Shown piece after piece: positions 24,010-31,937 of a stretch of DNA of 64,000 bases. Numbering within the stretch: position 1 is the first letter of the stretch; each line of letters starts with the position of its first letter. Below the pieces are notes generated by a model. It did not search any database, was not told the DNA's origin, and was given only the letters and a program-made list of their open reading frames with translations. A program made the translations under genes and the position numbers. The DNA is from an uncultured Flavobacterium sp. (GTDB lineage: Bacteria > Bacteroidota > Bacteroidia > Flavobacteriales > Flavobacteriaceae), in the NCBI RefSeq assembly GCF_946478785.1, contig NZ_CAMLDD010000011.1, forward strand, positions 78,877 to 142,876, read 5' to 3'.

Positions 24010-24694
24010 ACTTTATTTCGAAGTGAAAGCCTTTTTTGATTAATTCATTGTATTTCAGTTTATTGAATTTAAATAATTTTGCAGGTCGCCCACTTTTTGA
24101 GGATCCAAATTGTTCTGTTTCTTCAATAATGTCAAAACTTAATATTTTTTTTCTGAAATTTCGCCTGTCAATTTCTTTCTCCAAAATAGTGCAGTATAAG
24201 TTTTCAAGTTCCGAAAACAGAAATTCTTTTGGCAGTAAGTCAAACCCAACTGGTTCATAGGTGAGTTTTGCTTTTAGGCGATTTATTGCTTTTTCGAGAA
24301 TATTTTTGTGGTCAAAAGCTAAGGGGGGAATTTCATTGATTTTAAACCATTTGACATTTTCTGCATCTGAGTCGGCTTTGATTTGTAATTTTGACGGATC
24401 TACCAATGCAAAATAAGCTACCGAAATTACACGGTTTCTGGAATCACGGTTCACATCATCACCAAAAGTAAAAAGCTGTTCAAAATAATTGACTGTAACA
24501 TTGGTTTCTTCTTTCAACTCCCTTTTTACGGCTTCCTGCAATGATTCTTCATTTTGAACCAAACCACCTGGCAAAGCCCAGTAGGATTCTTGTGTTCCGA
24601 ATTTCTGCTGTATTAAAAGTATATACAATTGATTATTCTGGTATCCAAAAACGATTGCATCAACAGCAACTTTTATATTCTGTTTTTCAGTCAT
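24002..24694 (-). CDS. nrtR: NrtR-type Nudix transcriptional regulator
   Basis: A 230-residue protein with an N-terminal Nudix domain and a C-terminal winged-helix region (about 150-230), the NrtR layout. NrtR proteins sense ADP-ribose or NAD metabolites and control NAD genes. The Nudix box starts WALPGGLVQNEESLQEAVKR near 39-58 and continues ELKEETNV; the core RELKEET is intact but the usual final Gly is Asn, so some hydrolase activity remains possible. Three matching palindromes lie at its own promoter and the prs promoter, which supports autoregulation. Related AraR/Nudix regulators control sugars; the NAD gene context favours NrtR. Confidence 0.85.
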   Translation of the reverse strand: MTEKQNIKVAVDAIVFGYQNNQLYILLIQQKFGTQESYWALPGGLVQNEESLQEAVKRELKEETNVTVNYFEQLFTFGDDVNRDSRNRVISVAYFALVDPSKLQIKADSDAENVKWFKINEIPPLAFDHKNILEKAINRLKAKLTYEPVGFDLLPKEFLFSELENLYCTILEKEIDRRNFRKKILSFDIIEETEQFGSSKSGRPAKLFKFNKLKYNELIKKGFHFEIKFA

Positions 24695-24702
24695 ATTCTA
24701 AA

Positions 24703-24721
24703 TGCGTAAGATTTACACAAA
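24703..24721. promoter_or_regulatory. NrtR-like operator 3 at the regulator's own promoter
   Basis: ATGCGTAA-GAT-TTACACAA, 19 bp, resembles the two prs sites. Its right arm overlaps the minus-strand -7 element TATATTTG (24726-24719), the same geometry as operator 1. Confidence 0.6.
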
Positions 24722-24726
24722 TATAA
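24719..24726 (-). promoter_or_regulatory. -7 element of nrtR
   Basis: CAAATATA on the plus strand reads TATATTTG on the minus strand, 25 bp before the nrtR ATG. No clear -33 TTG was seen. Confidence 0.5.
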
Positions 24727-24813
24727 AGTTTTATATTTCTCACGAGAATAATTTAAAGTATAACTCAAAACATTATTAAAATGTATTTAAACTACATGAC
24801 AAATTTAGTGCGA

Positions 24814-24859
24814 AACAGATTATCAATACTCATCATTTTTGATGATTTATCAATCTGTT
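24814..24859. repeat. Nested inverted repeat downstream of the LysR gene
   Basis: AACAGATT (24814-24821) and AATCTGTT (24852-24859) enclose a second dyad, ATCAT/ATGAT (24832-24846). It may terminate the minus-strand LysR transcript but lacks a clear U-run. Confidence 0.4.
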
Positions 24860-24865
24860 ATTATT

Positions 24866-25765
24866 TTAAGTAGATAAAGCAATTCTTATTTCATTTGCAA
24901 TAGTGTCAAAAAATGTTTTCATATTATTATTTTTTGCGGCCAATAGATAAACATATTGTTCGGGAACATGAAAGCTGTTCCATACCAATTGCAGTTTGTT
25001 TTGCTGAATAAACCTTCGCGCATTGCAATTCCACGTCACGGCAACACCTGAATTTTTAGAGAGCATTTCCAGCATTTCAAATTCGGATGGGATGATATAA
25101 TTCGGAACCATCGAAGGTCTTTTTTTATGGAAAGCATGAAGCCAGAATAATTTTATATGTGGAATTCTCGCATCATGTGAATACCATTTTTGCTCGTTCA
25201 GCCATTGTTCAGCTTTAGTAAAATTATCTGATTTCAGGTTTTGACGAAGTTCAGCGATGTCCAGGTTCGTTGGTCCAACCATTACCAGTTTAATTTTGGC
25301 AACAGTTTCCTGAATAGTATCAAACGTATCATATTTTTGGGAAACAATGGCAAAATCCAGTTTTTTAGAATCTACTAATGAAAAAAGAGTGTCATCATCT
25401 GCAAATGTAAAATCTATTAAATCAAATTTTGCAATTAAACTATTGCCAACGCAGCTGAAAAGATGTTTTGAAACACCAATAGAAATTAATCGGGTAGCAT
25501 CTTCAGCTTTTGCCCTAAAGGTAGTTTCTACATTTTCAAGACGATCCAATGCATCTATGATTAAGTTATTCAGTAACTTAGCATATTCGGTTGCTTCAAC
25601 CCCTTTTGACTTTCGAATGAATAATTTATTGCCCACATGAGCTTCCAGCATTGAGATTTGCTGACTGACAGCTGGCTGACTCATAAATAATTCCTTTGCA
25701 GCAATCGAAAAATTACCATTTTTATAAACTGCTTTAAACGTTCTGTACCATTCTAAGTTTACCAT
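24866..25765 (-). CDS. LysR-family transcriptional regulator
   Basis: A 299-residue regulator with the N-terminal winged helix-turn-helix typical of LysR: residues 1-60, including FSIAAKELFMSQPAVSQQISMLE near 18-40. A periplasmic-binding-like effector domain follows (about 90-290). It is divergent from the DJ-1/PfpI gene, with an 84-bp shared promoter region, so it probably controls that gene and perhaps the alcohol dehydrogenase after it. The effector is unknown; aldehyde or redox stress would suit the neighbours. Confidence 0.92.
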   Translation of the reverse strand: MVNLEWYRTFKAVYKNGNFSIAAKELFMSQPAVSQQISMLEAHVGNKLFIRKSKGVEATEYAKLLNNLIIDALDRLENVETTFRAKAEDATRLISIGVSKHLFSCVGNSLIAKFDLIDFTFADDDTLFSLVDSKKLDFAIVSQKYDTFDTIQETVAKIKLVMVGPTNLDIAELRQNLKSDNFTKAEQWLNEQKWYSHDARIPHIKLFWLHAFHKKRPSMVPNYIIPSEFEMLEMLSKNSGVAVTWNCNARRFIQQNKLQLVWNSFHVPEQYVYLLAAKNNNMKTFFDTIANEIRIALST

Positions 25766-25784
25766 GATATAGTTTTATTTATAA

Positions 25785-25811
25785 CAAACATAGTTTATTT
25801 TATTTTTACAA
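25785..25811 (-). promoter_or_regulatory. Putative LysR gene promoter
   Basis: On the minus strand TTG (25811-25809) and TATGTTTG (25792-25785) are 16 bp apart. The words ATAGTTTTATTT and ATAGTTTATTTT repeat directly near 25769 and 25790, possible regulator-binding sequence. Confidence 0.4.
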
Positions 25812-25826
25812 ATATCACTTAAGCCG

Positions 25827-25834
25827 TAAATTTG
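25827..25834 (+). promoter_or_regulatory. Putative -7 element of the DJ-1/PfpI gene
   Basis: TAAATTTG lies 15 bp before the ATG at 25850. No -33 TTG is present, which would fit a promoter that depends on the divergent LysR activator. Confidence 0.4.
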
Positions 25835-25849
25835 TTTAAAATTAATCAA

Positions 25850-26614
25850 ATGAACAAAATAGCAATATTTGCGATAATCGCTTTAACGTCAAGTGGCATA
25901 TCAGCTACTGCTCAAAAATTAAATAAAAAACACATGAAAAAAGTATTATTTGTGCTTACGAGTCACGACAAATTAGGAGATACAGGTGAAAAAACAGGAT
26001 TTTGGACAGAAGAATTTGCTGCTCCCTATTATACTTTAATAGATGAGGGATATGCTGTAGAAATTGCAAGTCCGTTGGGTGGTCAGCCTCCAATTGATCC
26101 AAAAAGCAATGATCCGAGTGCAGCTACAGAAGATACTAAACGTTTTGATGCCGATGTAGCTTTACAGGAAAAACTAAAACATACGCATAAAATTACAGAA
26201 GTAAATCAGAAGGATTTTGATGCGGTATTTTATCCGGGTGGTCACGGACCAATGTGGGATTTGGCTGTAGATCAAAACTCTATTGCCTTGATTGAATCTT
26301 TTTACAATCATAAAAAACCAGTAAGTTTTGTTTGTCACGCACCGGCAGCATTAAAAAATGTAAAAATTGAAGGTTCTTATTTAGTAAAAGGCAAAAAAGT
26401 TACCGGCTTTTCTAATACCGAAGAAGAAGGTGTTGGACTGACAAAAGTGGTTCCATTTTTATTAGAAGATGCCTTGAAAACCAATGGTGGCAAATATTCA
26501 AAAGGAGCTGATTGGGCACCTTATGCAGTAGAAGACGGTTTATTGATTACAGGTCAAAATCCGGCTTCATCAAAACTGGTTGCTGAAAAATTAATGGAAC
26601 AATTAAAAAAATAA
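25850..26614 (+). CDS. DJ-1/PfpI family protein (type 1 glutamine amidotransferase-like), possibly exported
   Basis: A 254-residue DJ-1/PfpI-superfamily protein. The nucleophile motif VSFVCHAPAAL near 162-172 holds the catalytic Cys; the oxyanion/Glu region is GFWTEEFAAPYYT near 47-59. Relatives include Hsp31-type glyoxalases and chaperones. From ATG 25850 the protein starts MNKIAIFAIIALTSSGISATA, a signal peptide; an internal ATG at 25934 (MKKVLFV) would give a cytosolic form. It is divergent from a LysR gene and precedes an iron alcohol dehydrogenase, which together suggest reactive-aldehyde defence. Confidence 0.88.
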   Translation: MNKIAIFAIIALTSSGISATAQKLNKKHMKKVLFVLTSHDKLGDTGEKTGFWTEEFAAPYYTLIDEGYAVEIASPLGGQPPIDPKSNDPSAATEDTKRFDADVALQEKLKHTHKITEVNQKDFDAVFYPGGHGPMWDLAVDQNSIALIESFYNHKKPVSFVCHAPAALKNVKIEGSYLVKGKKVTGFSNTEEEGVGLTKVVPFLLEDALKTNGGKYSKGADWAPYAVEDGLLITGQNPASSKLVAEKLMEQLKK

Positions 26615-26616
26615 GG

Positions 26617-26700
26617 TCCTAAGTGGCTAAGATTCTAAGTTGCTAAGATTTCACTGTCTTAAAAGAACTTAGAACCTTACCACCTTAGTATCTCAGAAAC
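26617..26700. repeat. CTAAG word inverted repeat
   Basis: The spacer begins with CCTAAGTGGCTAAGATTCTA and AGTTGCTAAG (26617-26647). It ends with inverted words AACTTAGAACCTTACCACCT and TAGTATCTCAG (26667-26697). The whole gap between the DJ-1 and dehydrogenase genes is this element. Confidence 0.65.
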
Positions 26701-26708
26701 TTAAAAAT

Positions 26709-27866
26709 ATGCTAAACTTTGAATTATACAATCCGACGAATTTAATTTTCGGAAAAGGACAAATTGAAAAACTTTCAGCTTTGGTTCCAAAAGGAGCAAA
26801 AATTCTTTTGGCTTTTGGAGGCGGAAGTATCTTTAAAAACGGAATTTACGAACAGGTAATTACTAATTTAAAAGGTTTTGATATCATTGAATTTGGCGGA
26901 ATTGAGCCAAATCCACATTTTGAAACTTTAATGAAAGCGGTTGAAGTAATCAAAACTGAAAAAATTGATTTTATTCTGGCTGTTGGCGGCGGATCTGTTA
27001 TTGATGGTGTGAAATTTATTTCAGCAGCAGTTCATTTTGACGGAAACCCAATTGATATTTTACAAAAACGTTTGCTGATTAAAGAAAATGCTCTGCCATT
27101 TGGAACTATTTTGACCTTGCCTGCAACAGGAAGCGAAATGAATTCCGGATATGTCGTAACGATTAAAGCAACACAGGAAAAATTAGCTTCTGGCGGAAGT
27201 GCTTTATTTCCAAAATTCTCAATTTGTGATCCAACCGTAATTGAATCGCTGCCAAAAAGACAACTGCAAAACGGTGTTGTTGACGCTTACACGCACGTAA
27301 TGGAACAATATTTAACCTATCCGCATGAAGGTTTTTTACAGGATCGGATTGCCGAAGGAATTTTACAGACGTTAATAGAAGTTGGCCCAAAAGTGGTAGA
27401 AGATCCAACGAATTACGCATTAGCTTCTAATTTTATGTGGAGCTGCACAATGGCGTTAAACGGATTGATTCAAAAAGGAGTTCCTTCAGACTGGGCAACA
27501 CATATGATTGGGCACGAACTAACCGCTTTATATGGAATTGATCATGCGAGAACTTTGGCGATTATTGGACCAAGTTTATATAATGTGATGTTTGATACCA
27601 AAAAAGGAAAATTAGCACAATACGGAAGAAGAATCTTCAACTTAACAGGTTCTGAAGATGAAGTGGCTAAAGAAGCTATAAATAAAACGGTAGAATTTTT
27701 CCATACAATGGGAATGGATACCAAACTTTCTCAATACACAGATGATTATAGCAAGACAGCAGATTTTATTGTAAACCGTTTTGATGAAAGAGGGTGGAAA
27801 GGTTTAGGAGAAAAGCAATTGGTGACTTTAGATAAAGTAAAATCTATTGTAGAAATGAGTTATTAG
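26709..27866 (+). CDS. Iron-containing alcohol dehydrogenase (YqhD-like)
   Basis: A 385-residue group III alcohol dehydrogenase, probably an NADPH-dependent aldehyde reductase. Typical segments: ILAVGGGSVIDGVKF near 91-105 (cofactor binding), NGVVDAYTHVMEQYL near 189-203 (metal Asp and His), and ATHMIGHELTALYGIDHARTLA near 263-284 (metal His residues). Length fits YqhD/BDH enzymes, which reduce short-chain and reactive aldehydes. It lies 94 bp after the DJ-1 gene, with a repeat spacer, and may share its regulation. A strong terminator follows. Confidence 0.92.
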   Translation: MLNFELYNPTNLIFGKGQIEKLSALVPKGAKILLAFGGGSIFKNGIYEQVITNLKGFDIIEFGGIEPNPHFETLMKAVEVIKTEKIDFILAVGGGSVIDGVKFISAAVHFDGNPIDILQKRLLIKENALPFGTILTLPATGSEMNSGYVVTIKATQEKLASGGSALFPKFSICDPTVIESLPKRQLQNGVVDAYTHVMEQYLTYPHEGFLQDRIAEGILQTLIEVGPKVVEDPTNYALASNFMWSCTMALNGLIQKGVPSDWATHMIGHELTALYGIDHARTLAIIGPSLYNVMFDTKKGKLAQYGRRIFNLTGSEDEVAKEAINKTVEFFHTMGMDTKLSQYTDDYSKTADFIVNRFDERGWKGLGEKQLVTLDKVKSIVEMSY

Positions 27867-27926
27867 TCGCCGTCGCCGTATCCAGTCGCAGAGTAAATTG
27901 GAAACTGTGACAGTAAACTGAAACTA

Positions 27927-27966
27927 CAAAAAAGGCGTTCTCTAAATATTTAGGAACGCCTTTTTA
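27927..27966 (+). terminator. Terminator after the alcohol dehydrogenase
   Basis: AAAAAGGCGTTC pairs with GAACGCCTTTTT, with an inner TAAATATTTA dyad in the loop. T and A runs flank it on both sides. Confidence 0.85.
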
Positions 27967-28151
27967 AAATACTAAAACAAAACTAACTAACTCAAGTCTT
28001 ACTAAACTCATTTAAAAATCTAATTTATAATAAGTTACAACGTAAGGATTTGATTTTTATTGCAATAGAAGAAAAATATTTTCATTTTTTTTTAAAATCT
28101 TTTAAAACCACTGTATTTAAAGGTGCTTTTTTAAAATTCTTAAACGACATT

Positions 28152-28183
28152 TTGTGATATTACTGCATTATTAAGTACTTTTG
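28152..28183 (+). promoter_or_regulatory. gpsA promoter
   Basis: TTG (28152-28154) and TACTTTTG (28176-28183) are 21 bp apart, 18 bp before the gpsA ATG. Confidence 0.6.
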
Positions 28184-28201
28184 CTTTAAATTAATAAAAT
28201 A

Positions 28202-29197
28202 ATGAGCCAAAATTTAAAGTTTGCAGTAATTGGAGGAGGGAGCTGGGCAACTGCAATTGCAAAAATGTTATGCGTTAATCTACCTGAAATTTCGTGGTAT
28301 ATGCGGAATGATGCAGCGATAGAACACATTCAAAAATACAAGCATAATCCAAATTATTTAAGTTCAGTCGAATTTGATACAGCTAAACTTAAACTAACCA
28401 ATAATATAAACGAAGCTATTGAATATGCAGATTACTTAATTTTTGCTATTCCTTCGGCTTTTTTAAATGCAGAGTTAGAGCATTTAACGGTTTCTCTGGA
28501 AAATAAAATTATCTTCTCGGCCATCAAGGGAATTGTTCCTGAAACGAGTTTGATCGTTGGGGAGCATTTTCATATTCAATACGATATTCCATACTACAAT
28601 ATTGGAGTTATTACTGGACCTTGTCATGCTGAGGAAGTAGCTTTAGAGAGACTTTCCTATTTAACGATTGCCTGCGGTGATCCTGATAAAGCCTGTACAG
28701 TTGCCAAAATATTATCGAGCAACTATATCAAAGCTAAAATTTCTGATGATATTATTGGGACGGAATATGCAGCAATGCTGAAAAACATTTATGCCATAGC
28801 CGCCGGAATTGCACATGGTTTAGGATATGGTGATAATTTTCAGTCGGTGATGATGAGCAACGGAATCCGGGAAATGCGAAAATTCATCAAGAAAGTGCAT
28901 AAAATGAAGCGGGATATCAATGATTCAGCTTATTTGGGTGATTTATTGGTTACAGGATATTCAGTATTTTCAAGAAACAGAATGTTCGGAAATATGATTG
29001 GAAAAGGCTATACTGTAAAAAGCGCCATGATGGAAATGAGTATGGTTGCAGAAGGCTATTATGCAACTAAAAGTGCTTATAAATTAAATCAGGGTTACGG
29101 TGCTAAAACCCCTATTATTGATGCAGTTTATGCAGTATTGTATGAAGGTAAAAATGCCAAAACCGTTTTCAAAAAACTAACAGAATCTTTAGATTAG
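28202..29197 (+). CDS. gpsA: NAD(P)H-dependent glycerol-3-phosphate dehydrogenase
   Basis: Cytosolic enzyme reducing dihydroxyacetone phosphate to sn-glycerol-3-phosphate for phospholipid synthesis. The 331-residue protein starts with the Rossmann motif FAVIGGGSWATAIAKML (7-23). It also has SAIKGIVPET near 103, ITGPCHAEEVA near 138-148 and the catalytic-Lys region GTEYAAMLKNIYAIAAGIAHG near 187-207. Length is normal. It has its own promoter and a terminator shared with the convergent batE. Confidence 0.96.
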   Translation: MSQNLKFAVIGGGSWATAIAKMLCVNLPEISWYMRNDAAIEHIQKYKHNPNYLSSVEFDTAKLKLTNNINEAIEYADYLIFAIPSAFLNAELEHLTVSLENKIIFSAIKGIVPETSLIVGEHFHIQYDIPYYNIGVITGPCHAEEVALERLSYLTIACGDPDKACTVAKILSSNYIKAKISDDIIGTEYAAMLKNIYAIAAGIAHGLGYGDNFQSVMMSNGIREMRKFIKKVHKMKRDINDSAYLGDLLVTGYSVFSRNRMFGNMIGKGYTVKSAMMEMSMVAEGYYATKSAYKLNQGYGAKTPIIDAVYAVLYEGKNAKTVFKKLTESLD

Positions 29198-29213
29198 AAG
29201 AATTAAATCATAT

Positions 29214-29251
29214 AAAAAAGTCCGTTTCTAATTCAGGAACGGACTTTTTTT
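29214..29251. terminator. Bidirectional terminator between gpsA and batE
   Basis: AAAAAAGTCCGTT (29214 onward) pairs with AACGGACTTTTTT, between convergent genes, with A and T runs on both strands. Confidence 0.85.
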
Positions 29252-29263
29252 ACATGATAATTT

Positions 29264-30010
29264 TTATTTAACTTCCTTAATAGCAGAAGCATCAATCCAG
29301 CCTTCAGTACCATCAGTCAACTCAATTTTTTTCCAGTTTTGCAAAGTTTCTTTTACATAAACTTTTGCCCCTTCATGCAATAGAAAAATGCTTGATCCCC
29401 CTTTTTGTGGTTCGCTTCGTACCTCTGTCATTTCGGCAAAAACTATAGCTGGGCGGTCATTATTAAAGCGGTCTTTTTCAATTATTCCTGCTGATACACT
29501 TAATACCAAAGCAAATAATAAAACAAACATACCTATAAAATATATCCTTTTTGAGAGTGTGAGCTGTGAAAAATAATATCCAATAAAACTCAGCAAAAAT
29601 GCAAATGCAATCCCTACAGAAATCCACGCCCAGTTATCATAATTAAAAATACCTGTAAAATTCTGGACGAGTTTAGCAAAACCAACCTTTGGTATTTCTT
29701 TAATTTCGTCGATGGTCAGTTTTTTGGCAAATTTCAGGTTGTTTAAAGTTTCAGCATCATTTGGTTTCAGAACAAGAGCCTTTTCATAATTATAAATCGA
29801 TAACGCTACTTTATTAAGTTTGTAATAACAATTTCCCAGATTAAAATATAGCTCAGCCGAATGTTGTTTGTCTTCCTTAATGATGCTTTCATACGTTTGG
29901 GCTGCCTGCAGGTATTGTCCTTTTTGATATAAGGCGTTTCCCTTCTCAAAGCTGCTCTGTGCAAAGAAAACCTGTGAGAGTAATAAAAAGAGATATAGTA
30001 TGTTTTTCAT
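29264..30010 (-). CDS. batE: BatE: TPR and SH3 domain membrane protein
   Basis: Last gene of the Bat operon. The 248-residue protein has a signal peptide (MKNILYLFLLLSQVFFA), TPR repeats (about 18-95, with SAELYFNLGNCYYKLNKVAL), two membrane segments (about 122-142 and 155-175) and a C-terminal bacterial SH3 domain (about 188-245, with WKKIELTDGTEGWIDASAI). The Bat proteins form an inner-membrane complex linked to oxygen or oxidative stress tolerance in some Bacteroidota; the molecular role is unknown. It converges on gpsA with a shared terminator. Confidence 0.9.
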   Translation of the reverse strand: MKNILYLFLLLSQVFFAQSSFEKGNALYQKGQYLQAAQTYESIIKEDKQHSAELYFNLGNCYYKLNKVALSIYNYEKALVLKPNDAETLNNLKFAKKLTIDEIKEIPKVGFAKLVQNFTGIFNYDNWAWISVGIAFAFLLSFIGYYFSQLTLSKRIYFIGMFVLLFALVLSVSAGIIEKDRFNNDRPAIVFAEMTEVRSEPQKGGSSIFLLHEGAKVYVKETLQNWKKIELTDGTEGWIDASAIKEVK

Positions 30011-30030
30011 TTTCTTTTAATAGATTTTAG

Positions 30031-30066
30031 ATTTAAAAAACCTAACAAGGTTTTGAAACCTGTGTT
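30031..30066. repeat. Imperfect hairpin in the batD-batE spacer
   Basis: AAAACCTAACAAGGTTTTGAAACCTGTGTTTT contains AACCT/AGGTTT words in inverted arrangement. It resembles the other short word repeats of this window but is weaker. Confidence 0.35.
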
Positions 30067-30070
30067 TTAT

Positions 30071-31816
30071 TTAGACAATCTGCTTTTCTAATTCAGAAAT
30101 AATTAAAACAGCCTTGTCATAATCCTGTTGGATTGACGTACTAGATGCCGGAGCATAACGCGCAAACTCACAATTTTCGGTCAGATTAATAAAACTCTGA
30201 ACCGTTTCCGGATTCGCATTTCTGGATAATAACAATTCACGGATATTGTCTTTGCTCATTTCTGAAGTTTCAATATGCAATTTGGCTTTCAGGAAATTAT
30301 GCATTGCTTTTTCCAGGGCAATATAAAATGGTTCCTTATTGTTAAGTTGCTTTTTGGCTTCAGATAAATATTTCTTAGCCAATTTATTGTTCATTTTAAT
30401 TCGGTTACCGGTGACATCGCTGTCTATTGCTTCTTTTTTCTTCTTGGCAATCACGATAATCGGTAAAATAACAAAAGGCAACAGCAATAAGCTATAATAC
30501 AAATCAGAGCCGTAAAAGTCATCTTTTGCTGTAGAAACTAAAACAGTTTTTGGTTTGATATATTTAAATTGATCCGATTTTGAAATCACGTTTTTCGACG
30601 TATTTGATGCAACAGCTTCAGCCTGCATTGGCCCGTCTAAAACATCAATCATAATTTCAGGTGAAGTTATGGTTTTATAACTGCCCGAATTCAAATCGAA
30701 ATATGAGAATTCCATTGGTTTTATAGCGTATTTCCCTTTGTATTGTGGAATAATAGTATACTTGTCTGAAATTTTTCCTGACATTCCTGCAAGCGATGTA
30801 CTCACTTTTTCGTCATGAACAGGATCGTACATTTCTAATGCATTTGGCACAACAGGTTTAGGTAAAGTAAATAATTTCATGTTTCCGGTACCTGTAGCAC
30901 TAACAATCAAATCAAGGCTTTCCCCATTTTTTAAGGAGGTTTTTGAAGGAACGACTTTAAAATCAAATTTACCGACAGCTCCTGTAAAACCAATTGGTTT
31001 ATTTGTTTCCGGGAGTGCTCTTACATTAATTGTCTTGGCACCGGCAGAAACTATTTTGTTTCCGTCATCAGTCACTATTCGGCCAAACATATCACGACCT
31101 GTGGGTATCTGAATGCCTATGTCTAAAGAAAGCGGTTCAATAGTAAGTTTTCCTGACTTTTGAGGGTATAAAATGGTCTTTTTAAGAACAACAAAGTAAC
31201 AGCGTTCGCCTTTGTAGATTCCCTCTTCAACCTGCAGTTGTTTAATGTCAATGTTCTGATTCCAAAAGTCCTTGTATTTAGGTTTGGCAAGTTCTTTAAA
31301 GCCTGTTACGCCAATGTTGTAGAAATACAATTTATAAACGACCGTAACAGGTTCATTTATATAAGGATTTGTTTTTGAAATTTCTGCTACCAGATTCAAA
31401 GTTTCATTTCCGATTCCTTGCTGTTGTGGTGAGTTAGGGTCTCTTTCCTGAGCAACGGCATTGGTAACGGTTATTTTTATTGGCGACGTTTTGTAAACCT
31501 GGCCGTTGTATTCAATTGCGGCCTGTTTAATTGTAATGCTTCCTTTTTGATTAGGTAACAGAAAATAAGAATAAATTTTCTGGAATGAACTTCTTCCATT
31601 AACCCATGACTGACTTATTTGCTGGCTTGGTCCGCCGACGATCCTGAAACCCTCAAAAGAAGGCTGTTCAAAATTATCTCCATCAACATTCATAACAAAG
31701 TCAATTCGAAGTCTTTCGTTAACTCCAAGCGTATTCTTGCTTACTCTGGCTTCAAATTGAACCTGAGCCATAAGCCCCTGAAAAGTGAATAGTAATAGAA
31801 TTTTATATCTTTTCAT
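30071..31816 (-). CDS. batD: BatD family oxygen-tolerance protein
   Basis: A 581-residue membrane-anchored periplasmic protein. It has an N-terminal signal (about 1-17), a long beta-rich BatD region (QVQFEARVSKNTLGVNERLR near 18-37 onward), one transmembrane helix (YYSLLLLPFVILPIIVIAKK, about 436-455) and a cytoplasmic helical tail. It lies in the conserved order batA-batB-batC-batD-batE. The family's biochemical function is unknown; by analogy with MoxR-associated systems it helps assemble or maintain envelope complexes. Confidence 0.92.
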   Translation of the reverse strand: MKRYKILLLFTFQGLMAQVQFEARVSKNTLGVNERLRIDFVMNVDGDNFEQPSFEGFRIVGGPSQQISQSWVNGRSSFQKIYSYFLLPNQKGSITIKQAAIEYNGQVYKTSPIKITVTNAVAQERDPNSPQQQGIGNETLNLVAEISKTNPYINEPVTVVYKLYFYNIGVTGFKELAKPKYKDFWNQNIDIKQLQVEEGIYKGERCYFVVLKKTILYPQKSGKLTIEPLSLDIGIQIPTGRDMFGRIVTDDGNKIVSAGAKTINVRALPETNKPIGFTGAVGKFDFKVVPSKTSLKNGESLDLIVSATGTGNMKLFTLPKPVVPNALEMYDPVHDEKVSTSLAGMSGKISDKYTIIPQYKGKYAIKPMEFSYFDLNSGSYKTITSPEIMIDVLDGPMQAEAVASNTSKNVISKSDQFKYIKPKTVLVSTAKDDFYGSDLYYSLLLLPFVILPIIVIAKKKKEAIDSDVTGNRIKMNNKLAKKYLSEAKKQLNNKEPFYIALEKAMHNFLKAKLHIETSEMSKDNIRELLLSRNANPETVQSFINLTENCEFARYAPASSTSIQQDYDKAVLIISELEKQIV

Positions 31817-31937
31817 TTAATTGATTAATCAGTTTATTGTTTTTAGTTTGTTGTTAATCATTAAAGTTTAATTTGTCTTTGTAAATATTTCAATTAAGAA
31901 AAATACAAGCTTTAAACCAAAATAACACACAAGCTAT

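Larger units (their letters stand above)
27867..28201. other. Intergenic region between alcohol dehydrogenase and gpsA
   Basis: This 335-bp gap holds a terminator (27927-27966) and the gpsA promoter (28152-28183). The first 60 bp carry GC-richer words (gtcgccgtcgccg, agtcgcagagtaa, actgtgacagtaaactg) like other spacer words in the window. The middle is AT-rich and I see no ORF or RNA structure in it. Confidence 0.5.
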
